A DNA stretch of 64,000 nt from an uncultured Bacilli bacterium (GCA_944332295.1 CALVJR010000001.1:1-64000); one strand, 5' to 3'; shown: positions 40,997-49,784, counted from the first letter of the stretch. Made by a program: numbers and translations. The notes: generated by a model not told the origin, from the sequence alone.

Positions 40997-41287
40997 TTAA
41001 ATATATTCATTTAATTTTTCTAACAACATTATTTCTTCATTAAATTCAATATATAAATCATTAATCTTTTTATTATATTCTTCTAGTTTATTATTATAGT
41101 CAATAAGCTTTTTCTTTTGAAAAAATAATGGTTTATCATCTTTTAAATCATTTATTAAAGTTTGATAGAATTGTATTCTTTTCTCTATTAATTTTAAATT
41201 TAAATTAGAATTTTCGATAAAATAATATGTAGTAAATTTTAATAAAGATACTGCTAGTTCTGTATTATCATCCTTTTTAGTGCTCAT
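40997..41287 (-). CDS. small helical protein, probable coiled coil
   Basis: A 96-residue, Lys/Asn/Glu-rich protein with a continuous helical pattern (LKLIEKRIQFYQTLINDLKDD and KLIDYNNKLEEYNKKINDLYIEF). It has a good AGGAGGT site. No family recognised. It is divergent from the XRE gene at 41384. Confidence 0.5.
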   Translation of the reverse strand: MSTKKDDNTELAVSLLKFTTYYFIENSNLNLKLIEKRIQFYQTLINDLKDDKPLFFQKKKLIDYNNKLEEYNKKINDLYIEFNEEIMLLEKLNEYI

Positions 41288-41383
41288 TTAACTGTACCTC
41301 CTATATATCATTATACCATATAGCCCCTAGTTTTAGTGATAAAAGTTTTTTTAATGGGAAAATTATTATTAGGTGATAGTTAT

Positions 41384-41809
41384 ATGTTTAATAATAATTT
41401 GAAAGAAGCTAGAGAAAATTTAGAAATGACACAAAAAGAACTTGGATATGTTTTTGGTGTTCATGAAACAACTGTTTCAGGTTGGGAAACTGGTAAGGAT
41501 AATATTCCTTTAACAAAATTAGTTAGATTTTGTAATTTATATAATTATTCATTAGATTTTATTGTGGGATTTGATAGAAAAAATAAACAATACAATACAC
41601 AGATTAAATTAGATAAAAAGAAAATAGGTAGTAAATTAAAAATTATTAGAAAAAAACTTAATTTAACACAACAACAAATTGCAGATGAATGTGGTATATC
41701 TCAAACTACATATAGTAATTATGAACTAGGCATTAATCTAATAAATACTCTAACTTTATATACAATATGTAAAAATCATAAAATATCAATGGATTCATTT
41801 TTAAGATAG
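41384..41809 (+). CDS. XRE-family regulator with two helix-turn-helix domains
   Basis: A 141-residue protein from ATG 41384 (AGGTGA site). It carries two HTH_3 domains in tandem: LKEARENLEMTQKELGYVFGVHETTVSGWETG (about 4-35) and LKIIRKKLNLTQQQIADECGISQTTYSNYELG (about 80-111). Both keep the Q-x3-A/G-x3-G core. Tandem XRE proteins can bind two half-sites as a monomer. It may control the relaxase operon on the opposite strand. Confidence 0.8.
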   Translation: MFNNNLKEARENLEMTQKELGYVFGVHETTVSGWETGKDNIPLTKLVRFCNLYNYSLDFIVGFDRKNKQYNTQIKLDKKKIGSKLKIIRKKLNLTQQQIADECGISQTTYSNYELGINLINTLTLYTICKNHKISMDSFLR

Positions 41810-41813
41810 CAAA

Positions 41814-41852
41814 AAAGTGAGAGTATGCTAATATAACATGTTCTCACTTTTA
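41814..41852 (+). terminator. terminator after the tandem-HTH gene
   Basis: AAAGTGAGA / TCTCACTTT stem; it can also end the minus-strand 41877 gene. Confidence 0.75.
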
Positions 41853-41876
41853 TAATGAATTTAAAGAGTAATAATA

Positions 41877-42245
41877 TTAATATACATTTAATTCTTGATT
41901 AATTATAGTATTGATTTCTTCATTTTTAAAATCATATTGAAAAATATTAAATAACAATTCAACCGAAAATTTTTGCTTTTCTTCAATTGATAATTCCATA
42001 TATTTTGCTGATATAGATAATAGATTTTTATATTTAGAAAAATTGATTATTTTATTTTTTGAATTAGGTTCAATTATTTCTAATAGTTCTTTTAATAATT
42101 TTAAGATTCTTTGAATATCATAATTAGTAGTAAAACCTAAACTTTCAAATATGTGGATTGCTAATCTTATTTTATCAATACCATTTAAATCATCTACCAT
42201 TTGGGCTAAATGTATAACTTTTTCTGTATTATTATCTAATAACAT
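41877..42245 (-). CDS. 122-residue helical protein, unknown
   Basis: A soluble helical protein (VIHLAQMVDDLNGIDKIRLAIHIFESLGF at the start) behind AAAGGAG. It is the last gene of the minus-strand run that begins at the antitoxin. No family recognised. Its place downstream of the relaxase suggests a mobilization accessory, without further support. Confidence 0.5.
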   Translation of the reverse strand: MLLDNNTEKVIHLAQMVDDLNGIDKIRLAIHIFESLGFTTNYDIQRILKLLKELLEIIEPNSKNKIINFSKYKNLLSISAKYMELSIEEKQKFSVELLFNIFQYDFKNEEINTIINQELNVY

Positions 42246-42417
42246 AAATATTCTCCTTTCAAATACGCCATTTAAGGCTCGTTATTTTATAGACCAGATA
42301 AGAGATTAAAACCTTACTTAAAATTTAAATATAAGCGTTTAAATAGGCTATAATCTCAAATTCTGTCTTACTATTTATCACTCTAAAATAAAAAAAATCA
42401 AGAGTATTTTTAAATTT

Positions 42418-43713
42418 TTATCTACTCATATCAAAATCATCTTTATCGTAATCATAGTCATCATAATCTCTAACTCGTTCTTTTAAATAATAAGGTGCAT
42501 CAACATAATCAAATAATTCATCTTGTTTAGTAGTTCCTTTAGATATTCCTACAACATCTTTCATATCAAATTCTTCATTATCATAACAATCTTTAATAGT
42601 ATCAGTTGCTTCATCCTTTGTATAATCATTACCTCGTTGTAATAGTTTTCTTAAAAATTTCTTTAATAATTGAAATAGTTCATTTAATCTATAAATCAAA
42701 CTTCTATTTTCTTGTTCTAAGTTTTTATTCTCATATTCTAATTTATTTACTTCTTTCTTATATTTTTGGTTTTCTTTTTCAAGAGATTTATAACTATTAG
42801 CATAACTATCAACCTCATTAAATATTGCTTGTAGTTTAGGTTGTAATTCCATTACTTTTTTAGATTCATTGATTACATTATTCATACTATCAAAAGTATC
42901 TTTTTTAACCTTAACATAATCTTTATCCACAATGAATGTTTGTTTGGTAGTTTTCATTTTTTCTTCAAAATCATTCAAAGATTCAACAAATCTATCGTTT
43001 TTAACATTTAGTTCATGATTCAGTTTTTTAGTAAGTCGTTTATATTCCTTTATTTTAATATTTTTATTATCACTACCTTTAATACCACGTTCTAAGTCAT
43101 AACCTGCATCAGTTAGTCTTTTATGATACATATCTTGCAGTTGTGATAATTGAACTTTATCTTTAATATATTGTTTTTTAGATATTGTGTATCTTTCCGT
43201 TTTAGTTCTATTATCTAGTTTTTTAACAAGTGGAACAACAACACAATGAACATGAGGTGTTAATTCATCTAAATGAACTGTTGCATGTAAAACTTGTTCT
43301 TTTTTATAACCTAAATCTTTATAAACAAATTCCATACAAGTATCTGCCCATTCTTTTATTTGTTCCCTTGTCACATCTTTAAAAAATGTATGAGTTGCAG
43401 TAAATATTAGTTCATCTGCCACACAATTTTTTGAACTATTCAGCATTTCATGAAATTTCTTTTGTCTAGATTTTCTTTCCGTTTTCATTCTCTCATCATG
43501 TTCTTTTTTATATTCTTTTGTTAATTCATCAAAACCTTTAACATATTTAACATCAAGTGGAACAAGTTCTATATTATTTTTAGTTAATTCTAACTTTATA
43601 TCTGGGTTAGATTGATATGCCTTTTTTTCTCTTTTATTATGGGATCCAATTTGTGCTAAATCATATATAGTCATAATTGGTTCGCTTCTAAATATTGCAT
43701 AATTTAAATTCAT
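42418..43713 (-). CDS. mobV: MOBV-family relaxase (Pre/Mob)
   Basis: A 431-residue relaxase of the Pre/MobM family. The metal-binding HUH motif HLDELTPHVH lies at 147-156. The N-terminus (NYAIFRSEPIMTIYDLAQIGSHNKREK) has the family start, in which a histidine near residue 25 is the candidate nucleophile of this group. The second half is a long coiled coil, as in MobM. It nicks oriT and leads the single strand into the recipient through a helper channel. GGAGGT site. Its candidate oriT lies 4.9 kb away at 38774-38839. Confidence 0.93.
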   Translation of the reverse strand: MNLNYAIFRSEPIMTIYDLAQIGSHNKREKKAYQSNPDIKLELTKNNIELVPLDVKYVKGFDELTKEYKKEHDERMKTERKSRQKKFHEMLNSSKNCVADELIFTATHTFFKDVTREQIKEWADTCMEFVYKDLGYKKEQVLHATVHLDELTPHVHCVVVPLVKKLDNRTKTERYTISKKQYIKDKVQLSQLQDMYHKRLTDAGYDLERGIKGSDNKNIKIKEYKRLTKKLNHELNVKNDRFVESLNDFEEKMKTTKQTFIVDKDYVKVKKDTFDSMNNVINESKKVMELQPKLQAIFNEVDSYANSYKSLEKENQKYKKEVNKLEYENKNLEQENRSLIYRLNELFQLLKKFLRKLLQRGNDYTKDEATDTIKDCYDNEEFDMKDVVGISKGTTKQDELFDYVDAPYYLKERVRDYDDYDYDKDDFDMSR

Positions 43714-43791
43714 ATTATCATACCTCCATTCTTAAATTTAATGCAAAAAAAAAGATACCTATTTCTAAGTATCTTTGCTTATTTATTATTT

Positions 43792-44448
43792 TTAACTTAT
43801 TTTATTTAAACAATAAAGTTCTATATATTTTAATCTTTCTTCTTCAGTTATTTTATAACTGTTTTCTTTAAACATTTTATTTAATTTATCATAATGTCCA
43901 TTTATGCTTTCATGACTAGCAACAATCATATCCATATTTGATACATTAGTTAAATCTAAATTAATACCATTTATTTTAGCAAGTGATTCTATAAACATTC
44001 TTTGACTTCTACCATTACCTTCACGAAAAGGGTGTAATGCATTTATATCTGCAAATAATTCTACTAATTTCAAAATTGTAGTTTCATAATCATAATCCAT
44101 ATAATAATTTTCTTTTTTCAATTTATTAAATATATCATTTGCAAATGATTCAATATGTTCAGTTAAACAAAATAAATCTTGTTTTGCTATATTACAATTT
44201 CTAATATCTCCAGCCCATCTATAAATATCTTGAAATAAATATTTATGTATGGCTTTTAAATAATTGAAATCAAAATTACCTTTTAAAGGATTATCATTAA
44301 ATGCTGATACTCTTAAAGATACTAATTCTCTTTCCGCATTATATAAATCTTCATCATTAGTAATATTTAATTTATTTATTAAAACATCAGTATCTTTATA
44401 ACAGTAATCAGCTGTTTTCTCATAAGTATATTTATACTTACTATCCAT
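43792..44448 (-). CDS. Fic-domain AMPylase toxin
   Basis: A 218-residue protein from ATG 44448 (AGGAG site; the longer frame from 44469 lacks one). The complete Fic catalytic motif HPFREGNGR lies at about 139-147, preceded by the helix typical of the fold; RWAGDIRNCNI is the flap region. Fic enzymes transfer AMP (sometimes other nucleotides) from ATP to a target protein, and class I members are held inactive by a separate antitoxin. The start overlaps the antitoxin gene by eight bases, so the two are coupled. Confidence 0.9.
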   Translation of the reverse strand: MDSKYKYTYEKTADYCYKDTDVLINKLNITNDEDLYNAERELVSLRVSAFNDNPLKGNFDFNYLKAIHKYLFQDIYRWAGDIRNCNIAKQDLFCLTEHIESFANDIFNKLKKENYYMDYDYETTILKLVELFADINALHPFREGNGRSQRMFIESLAKINGINLDLTNVSNMDMIVASHESINGHYDKLNKMFKENSYKITEEERLKYIELYCLNKIS

Positions 44449-44635
44449 ATATTCTCCTATATTTTTCAATTATTTTTTGTCTTTCCTTTTCATAAGTAGA
44501 TTTACCAGTTATACAATCATATAATTTCTTTTTAATTTCCTTTGTTAAAGGCATACCTTCTTGTGCCATAGCACCATCAACTTTTCTTATTTTTTCTTGT
44601 ATTTCTTTTTCAGTTAAATTGATGTTTTTATTCAT
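44441..44635 (-). CDS. VbhA-like Fic antitoxin
   Basis: A 64-residue protein, read from ATG 44635 (a GTG at 44644 is possible). Its helix with KVDGAMAQEGMPLTKEI aligns with the VbhA inhibitory helix, where the motif S/T-x3-E-G/N carries the glutamate that blocks the ATP site of Fic. The glutamate and glycine are present (AMAQEG), but the S/T position is alanine. Gene order antitoxin-toxin and size support the assignment. Confidence 0.75.
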   Translation of the reverse strand: MNKNINLTEKEIQEKIRKVDGAMAQEGMPLTKEIKKKLYDCITGKSTYEKERQKIIEKYRRIYG

Positions 44636-44729
44636 TGAAATCACTTTCTTTCTTTTCTAATTTGATATAAATATTATACCACAAAACCCTACATTTATCA
44701 TTACTTTATATGCAAGTTTTAGAGTATTT

Positions 44730-45338
44730 TTACTTAATAATTTTTAATATATTATCTTGGTCATATTTATTTATTAAGTTTTTAAATCCACTTATAAATA
44801 CATCCCAATTATTTGGAATCATATCATGTCCATTAAAACATTCTGATAACCCGTTATAATATTCTAACTTTAATATCCATTTATAATTATCATAATCTTT
44901 ATTAATATATTCTTTATTCCAAAAATTTATTTTAGATTTAGTAATACTATCTAATATTTTAATTTTTTCTTGATTAGATAATATTTCTTGATTTATTAAT
45001 TCATAATTTCTTTTAATTATAAAAGTTGCTCTTTCATCAAATATAAACTCAAATTTATATCTTAATTTACTTAATATAAATACTAAAGTTATTTTACTTA
45101 TATCTACTGCATATAAGTTTCTACCAGAATTAAATGATTTATGACATATTTTACAATACTTATTATAATTATGGTCGGTTATAAGTGTTCCATCATAATT
45201 TTTTCTTTTAGGTTTTCTAATATTCTCTGAATATTTAACTTCTTCATTACTTTTTTTATTAAATGTATTATTATCATTATATCTATATAGATAAATAATA
45301 CTTATAGTTTCCTTACTATTACAATAAGGACAAGTCAT
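44730..45338 (-). CDS. zinc-finger protein at the right end of element 3, unknown
   Basis: A 202-residue protein from ATG 45338 (GGGAG five bases upstream; ATG 45350 possible). CPYCNSK near the start and CKICHKSF near residue 75 give two CxxC pairs that could bind one zinc. The rest is helical and charged. No family recognised. It begins 66 bases from the right attachment core and may be the first gene transcribed from this end. Confidence 0.55.
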   Translation of the reverse strand: MTCPYCNSKETISIIYLYRYNDNNTFNKKSNEEVKYSENIRKPKRKNYDGTLITDHNYNKYCKICHKSFNSGRNLYAVDISKITLVFILSKLRYKFEFIFDERATFIIKRNYELINQEILSNQEKIKILDSITKSKINFWNKEYINKDYDNYKWILKLEYYNGLSECFNGHDMIPNNWDVFISGFKNLINKYDQDNILKIIK

Positions 45339-45389
45339 TTTTGCTCCCATATTTATTACTACCTTTCTTGGAATCTTATAACCCTTATC

Positions 45390-45430
45390 TATTTTCTCCC
45401 TGTGGGGGTAATAGCGGTGTCATCATGGGA
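45390..45430 (+). other. attR of element 3
   Basis: Element bases ATTTTCTCCC-TG-TGGGGGTAATAG lead to the GG core (45416-45417), then host TGTCATCATGGGAG. The rebuilt site TTTAATCGGTGTCATCATG reads L-I-G-V-I-M in the permease frame. Confidence 0.85.
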
Positions 45431-45601
45431 GAATTACTAGTATCAAAAAGTGGTTTAGGTTATTTAATTATGTATGGTTCCCAAGTATTTAACATTAATC
45501 TAGTAATTACAGGAGTAGTAATACTTGGTATTATTTCTTATATCATGTATTTTATAATAGATCTTTTAGAAATATATAGTAAGAAAAAACAAGGAATTTA
45601 A
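45416..45601 (+). pseudogene. 3' part of the ABC permease
   Basis: The last 61 codons of the permease: GVIMGELLVSKSGLGYLIMYGSQVFNINLVITGVVILGIISYIMYFIIDLLEIYSKK in outline. This is the usual final helix pair of SsuC/TauC proteins. It has no start of its own and cannot be expressed while the element is present. A terminator follows at 45644-45685. Confidence 0.92.
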
Positions 45602-45643
45602 AAATAAAATTATCAAGATTTCTCGAAAAGAATCTTTCGAAAT

Positions 45644-45685
45644 AAGATGACAAAATATAGATGGCTAAATGTCATCTTTTATTTT
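45644..45685 (+). terminator. terminator of the ABC importer operon
   Basis: AAGATGACA / TGTCATCTT stem with a T-rich tail. It marks the original 3' end of the broken operon. Confidence 0.85.
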
Positions 45686-45763
45686 AAAACTAATTTGATA
45701 TAAAGAATGTTATATTATATAATAGAAAAGTAAAAGTATATATTATTTTTATAGAAAGGAGAA

Positions 45764-45874
45764 ATGATAAAACTAAAATATATTCAAATTCCCAAAGATA
45801 ATATAGACTTCGCTACAAAATCAACAAGAGATATTCTCAGGGGAAATCTATTTATAAGTATTATCATTATATGA
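45764..45874 (+). CDS. possible 36-residue peptide gene
   Basis: A frame from ATG 45764 to TGA with a good AAAGGAG site (MIKLKYIQIPKD...). It could be a real small gene or the start of a decayed longer gene, since the codons look ordinary and then stop abruptly. The remainder of 45875-46034 holds nothing else that I can support. Confidence 0.3.
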   Translation: MIKLKYIQIPKDNIDFATKSTRDILRGNLFISIIII

Positions 45875-46034
45875 TAAATATAGAAATATAAAAGAAATGT
45901 AGAATAATCAAACCAATGTAAATTACAATGGGAATTGCACTATTTTTAGTAAATCACTTACGTAAGAAAAAGTACAAAATGAGATAATAAATTTCTAAAC
46001 GTAAAGCAAATTATAGAAGAATAGGGAGAATAAT

Positions 46035-46610
46035 ATGCCAGGAATTCACATTCATCTAGCCATTGCGAAAGAATACGTAAAACATCATCCAGAGATTAAG
46101 AACCAAGAAGCATTTTTTGAAGGAAATATAGCTCCAGATTTTTGTGAAGATAAGAAAAAATCACATTATACAAAAGAAACTTCCAATAAAGATTTAATCA
46201 ACTATTTAAATAATAAAGTACATTTATATCCGTTTTTACAAACAAAAAATATTAAAACGGAGTATAATAAAGGTATTTTTTTACATCTAATAACAGATAA
46301 ATTATTTTTTACTAAATTTTTAGATAAAAAATACCTTAAATCAGTAACTTATTCAGAATACATCAACGATTTATATTATAGCTATGAATGTATAAATCCA
46401 ATAATAATAGAGAACTATAAATTACCCATGGAAAAGTACGAAAAAAGAATAGAAGAGAATATAAATAAAATGAAAAAGGTAAGAGGCATTATTACAAAAG
46501 AAAAAAATAATATTTTAGAGATAGATAAATTAATAGAATTTATTAACGAAGTGTCTCTAATAAACCTAGAAGAATATCAACAAAAATATAAAGAGAAGGA
46601 AGGAGATTAA
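46035..46610 (+). CDS. putative zinc-dependent phospholipase C-like hydrolase
   Basis: A 191-residue cytoplasmic protein. MPGIHIHLAIAKEY, then FFEGNIAPDFCEDKKKSHY and FLHLITDKLFF contain the spaced His and Asp residues (H5, H7, GNIAPD, SHY, HLITD) seen in the zinc-dependent phospholipase C/S1-P1-like hydrolases annotated in Firmicutes. It is shorter than secreted enzymes of this fold and has no signal peptide. Four bases separate it from the yfcE-type gene, so it is in an operon with the phosphodiesterase and the NUDIX protein. Confidence 0.6.
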   Translation: MPGIHIHLAIAKEYVKHHPEIKNQEAFFEGNIAPDFCEDKKKSHYTKETSNKDLINYLNNKVHLYPFLQTKNIKTEYNKGIFLHLITDKLFFTKFLDKKYLKSVTYSEYINDLYYSYECINPIIIENYKLPMEKYEKRIEENINKMKKVRGIITKEKNNILEIDKLIEFINEVSLINLEEYQQKYKEKEGD

Positions 46611-46613
46611 CAA

Positions 46614-47153
46614 ATGAAATTAATGTTTATATCGGATATTCATGGTATTAAAACAAATCTAGTAAAGGTAAAAGAAAAATTTGAAGAACTACATTGTGAT
46701 AAATTAGTAGTACTAGGTGACTTATATTATATTGGACCAAGAAATAAAATGATAGAAGGGTATGATATCAAAGAAGTACAAACATTTTTAGAATCAATGA
46801 AAGATAAATTGATCTGTGTAAGAGGAAACTGTGATTCAGAGGTGGATATTATGGTTTCAAATTTTCCAATCGTAAATGAACTAAGTGTGATTATGACTGA
46901 AAATAATGATTTATATATAACACATGGACATATATATAATGAAAGTAACTGGAGGAAAGACCATTCTATTTTAATTTATGGACATCTTCATATTCCATTT
47001 ATAAAGAAAATAGAAACAAACTACTATGTAAATCCAGGTTCTATTTCTCTACCTAAAGAAGGCTATTTACCAAGTTATATGATTTATGATGAAAATAAAG
47101 TAACAATATATAATATAGAAGATAATATAATAATGGAAGAAGAATTAAAATGA
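46614..47153 (+). CDS. YfcE/MJ0936-type metallophosphodiesterase
   Basis: A 179-residue calcineurin-like enzyme with all metal motifs: FISDIHG (about 5-11), LGDLYYIG, RGNCDSE, THGH and YGHLHIP. Enzymes of this family hydrolyse phosphodiesters in the cytoplasm; the natural substrate is often unknown. It overlaps the NUDIX gene by four bases (ATGA), so the two are translated together. Confidence 0.88.
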   Translation: MKLMFISDIHGIKTNLVKVKEKFEELHCDKLVVLGDLYYIGPRNKMIEGYDIKEVQTFLESMKDKLICVRGNCDSEVDIMVSNFPIVNELSVIMTENNDLYITHGHIYNESNWRKDHSILIYGHLHIPFIKKIETNYYVNPGSISLPKEGYLPSYMIYDENKVTIYNIEDNIIMEEELK

Positions 47154-47584
47154 AAAGAGATACCGCAAGAGCAATCATTCTAACAGAAGATGAAAAATCT
47201 ATCTATCTTCTGTATCGTAAGAAAAAAGAAAATAATAAACTTATTTCATATTATGCAATACCAGGTGGAATGATAGAAAAAAATGAAACTGTAGAAGAAG
47301 CAGTAAAAAGAGAAATCAAGGAAGAGTTTTCCGTAGAGGTTAAATTACAAGGTTATTTAGGAAAAAATAAAACAAAGCAAGGGATAGATTATCATTATCA
47401 TGCCAAAATTATTTCGGGAGTTCCCAAATTAGGTGGAGAAGAAAAAGAAAATAATAACGAAGACAATTATTATGAAATAAGGAAGGTTACTTTAAAAGAT
47501 TTAAATAAAGAAAATATGAATATTTTGCCAATAAATATAGAATATATTGAAAAAGCACTAAAAAAAGATTATAAAAAAATTTAA
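47150..47584 (+). CDS. NUDIX hydrolase
   Basis: A 144-residue NUDIX protein. The box G-x5-E-x7-REIKEE is complete (GGMIEKNETVEEAVKREIKEEF, about 41-62). Such enzymes cleave nucleoside diphosphates linked to another group, for house-cleaning or signalling; the substrate cannot be told. Third gene of the 46035-47584 operon, followed by a terminator. Confidence 0.9.
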   Translation: MKRDTARAIILTEDEKSIYLLYRKKKENNKLISYYAIPGGMIEKNETVEEAVKREIKEEFSVEVKLQGYLGKNKTKQGIDYHYHAKIISGVPKLGGEEKENNNEDNYYEIRKVTLKDLNKENMNILPINIEYIEKALKKDYKKI

Positions 47585-47623
47585 AATACACGTTCTTTTC
47601 ACAAAAGACGTGTATTTTATTTT
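47583..47623 (+). terminator. terminator after the NUDIX gene
   Basis: An 11-bp perfect stem (AAAATACACGT / ACGTGTATTTT) at the stop codon. Confidence 0.85.
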
Positions 47624-47639
47624 AGAAGGAGATGATAAA

Positions 47640-48083
47640 ATGAAATTAAAAATAAATGAATATATGAGAGTTTGCATATTAGTTATAGCAATAGCAGTGA
47701 TAGGAATTGGTTATACAATTTATTATGCATTTGAACATAATGGAGAAGTAGTATACCAAAGTTATGGAATAAACCAAGTAATTAGTGTTAATCCTAGTCT
47801 AAGTTTCCTACAGATATTAGTAATTATTTTACTAGGAATAGGTTTAGTAGGATCAATTGTATTTATGGCATATAGTCATGGTGGAAAAATAAAACCAGAA
47901 AAATTACTAGAAAATGAGGAGAAAAGTATTTTTTTTGCCTTAGAGACCATTTTATTCACAGTACTATTAACATTAATAATTGTAATTCCAACTAATATAT
48001 TATTAGAAAAACATAATACTTCTGATAATTATCAAAACACAGTAAGAACTAGCGGAAATTCAGTAAGTAGTAATTTTAGCTAA
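47640..48083 (+). CDS. small membrane protein, unknown
   Basis: A 147-residue protein from ATG 47640 (AGAAGGAG site). It has three hydrophobic helices (about 9-28, 55-76, 97-118) and a Ser/Asn-rich end. No family recognised. It stands alone, upstream of the surface-protein promoter. Confidence 0.55.
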   Translation: MKLKINEYMRVCILVIAIAVIGIGYTIYYAFEHNGEVVYQSYGINQVISVNPSLSFLQILVIILLGIGLVGSIVFMAYSHGGKIKPEKLLENEEKSIFFALETILFTVLLTLIIVIPTNILLEKHNTSDNYQNTVRTSGNSVSSNFS

Positions 48084-48202
48084 AAAGAAGAAAAGAATAA
48101 TAATTATTCTAAAATCCCTTTCCAAACACACAAAAAAAGAATATAATAGCAAGTAGAAGGAGAAAAAGGAATATTCTTTAATAAAGAGTAAGTTTTTTTC
48201 TC

Positions 48203-48250
48203 TTGAAAAATCAAATATCATGTGGTATAATATAGCCACATTGGAGGGGG
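48203..48250 (+). promoter_or_regulatory. promoter and RBS of the surface-protein operon
   Basis: TTGAAA (48203-48208), 17-nt spacer, TATAAT (48226-48231) with TGG extension, then GGAGGGGG. Confidence 0.8.
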
Positions 48251-48257
48251 AATTTAA

Positions 48258-49784
48258 ATGATGAAGAAATTCAAAAAAGTATTGGTAGCATTATTCGTTG
48301 CTGTTATTAGTTATTGCAGTCTAACAACAACAGTAAACGCAGTACCAGAAACAATCCAATTGGGAGACACTACAGCTGTTCCAGGATACGTTGCTGGAGT
48401 ACATTTTACAACAAAGACAACAACTAGTGGAGAATTAATGTATTGTTTAAATATCCATAAGTCTACAGCAAGAAATTCAACTGCAAAACTAGTAGGTGAA
48501 TTGGATGCTGGAGTAGCGTACATCATGATGAATGGATATCCACATAAAAGCTTTACCGGTGACAATCAAAAAGATTATTATATTACCCAAACAGCATTAT
48601 GGTGGTATTTAGATGATACAGCAGGTGGAAACAACTTAGGAAATACATTTAAAACAAATGGATCAGATCCTCATAATCTAAGACCATATATTAAAGATTT
48701 AGTAGCTAAAGCAAAAAATGCCAAAAATCAAGGATATCAAAAAACGACTATCAGTGCTAGCATTGCTGATAAAACATTAGCAATCTCTAGTGATGGAAAA
48801 TATTATGTATCTAATGAAATATCAGTAAGTTCTACAAACATGAGCACTTATAATGTTTCTGTATCAGGAGCAGATGGTGCCGTTGCAGTAGATAGCTCAG
48901 GAAAGTCAAAAACAACATTTAATTCAAACGAAAAATTCAGAATTAAAGTTCCTGTTTCAAAAGTAAATACGAGTAAAGCAGATATCAAAGTAACAATTAG
49001 TGGTACAGGAAAGGTATATAAAGCCTATGAGTATCAACCAACTGTTCAATCACAACAAAATGTTACACCTTCAATTATTACTCCAATAGAAGAAAAGGCA
49101 AACACATCAATTACATTAAATATCTCTACTTCAAAGGTTACAATTGTAAAAGTTGATAAAGCAACAGGTAATGCAATTGCCGGTGCAAAATTAGTATTAA
49201 AAGATTCAAAGGGTAAAGAAATCACCTCATGGACATCAACTACTTCAGGACATGTAATTAAAAACTTACCAAATGGAACATATACAGTAGAAGAAAAAAG
49301 TGCACCAGATGGATATGATTTAAGCAAGGAAGTAGTAAAATTTACAATTGATGATAATAGTAGAGAACAAAAAGTTAAGTTTTATAACGAAGCAAAAGAA
49401 CGTGTAGTAAATATTATAAAAATTGATAAATCTACAGGAAATCCATTAGCAGGAGCTGTAATTGTTATACGCGATGCTTCTGGAAAAGAAGTAGCAAGAT
49501 TTACATCAACAACAGATCCTTATGTATTAACTGGATTAGAAGATGGAACATATACAGTAGAAGAAGTACAAGCACCAGCTGGATATATGAGAAATGAAGA
49601 AGTAATTTCATTTACTCTTGATGCGGATCACGTATCTCATCAAATAACAATTGAAAACTATCCAGAAGTAATAGTTCCAGATACAAATGCAGCAAGTTCT
49701 ATATTATTAGTGGTTTTAGGCCTTGGAATTATCATTGGCGGCATGAAATTTGTACAAAAGAATGCAAAGAAAGAAAGAATATAA
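48258..49784 (+). CDS. wall-anchored protein with thioester (TQXA) and two SpaA/Cna-B domains
   Basis: A 508-residue secreted protein. Signal peptide 1-28. A thioester domain follows: the cysteine is C63 (MYCLN) and its glutamine partner Q111 in TQTALWWYL. A linker domain lies at about 155-275. Two Cna-B/SpaA repeats begin TIVKVDKATGN and VNIIKIDKSTGN and end in TYTVEE...APxGY. The C-terminal sorting signal is VPDTN (replacing LPxTG), a membrane helix and a basic tail. Such thioester adhesins can bind host proteins covalently. The sortase gene follows and overlaps its end. Confidence 0.88.
   Translation: MMKKFKKVLVALFVAVISYCSLTTTVNAVPETIQLGDTTAVPGYVAGVHFTTKTTTSGELMYCLNIHKSTARNSTAKLVGELDAGVAYIMMNGYPHKSFTGDNQKDYYITQTALWWYLDDTAGGNNLGNTFKTNGSDPHNLRPYIKDLVAKAKNAKNQGYQKTTISASIADKTLAISSDGKYYVSNEISVSSTNMSTYNVSVSGADGAVAVDSSGKSKTTFNSNEKFRIKVPVSKVNTSKADIKVTISGTGKVYKAYEYQPTVQSQQNVTPSIITPIEEKANTSITLNISTSKVTIVKVDKATGNAIAGAKLVLKDSKGKEITSWTSTTSGHVIKNLPNGTYTVEEKSAPDGYDLSKEVVKFTIDDNSREQKVKFYNEAKERVVNIIKIDKSTGNPLAGAVIVIRDASGKEVARFTSTTDPYVLTGLEDGTYTVEEVQAPAGYMRNEEVISFTLDADHVSHQITIENYPEVIVPDTNAASSILLVVLGLGIIIGGMKFVQKNAKKERI

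Larger units (their letters stand above)
34453..45417. mobile_element. Integrated element 3 (about 10.97 kb) in the ABC permease gene
   Basis: An integrative mobilizable element. From left: serine recombinase, microprotein, SSB-like protein, two winged-helix replication-type proteins, XRE regulator plus membrane protein, candidate oriT, lipoprotein, small proteins, DUF1294 protein, second XRE regulator, MOBV relaxase, Fic toxin with antitoxin, and a zinc-finger protein. It has a relaxase and oriT but no coupling protein or mating-channel genes, so it would use the channel of a helper. Deleting 34453-45417 restores the permease frame. Confidence 0.9.

Noticed and set aside
13784-45417. One composite conjugative element in place of three
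   Set aside because: Host gene pieces separate the inserts, each has its own recombinase and its own matched ends, and no conjugation channel genes exist.
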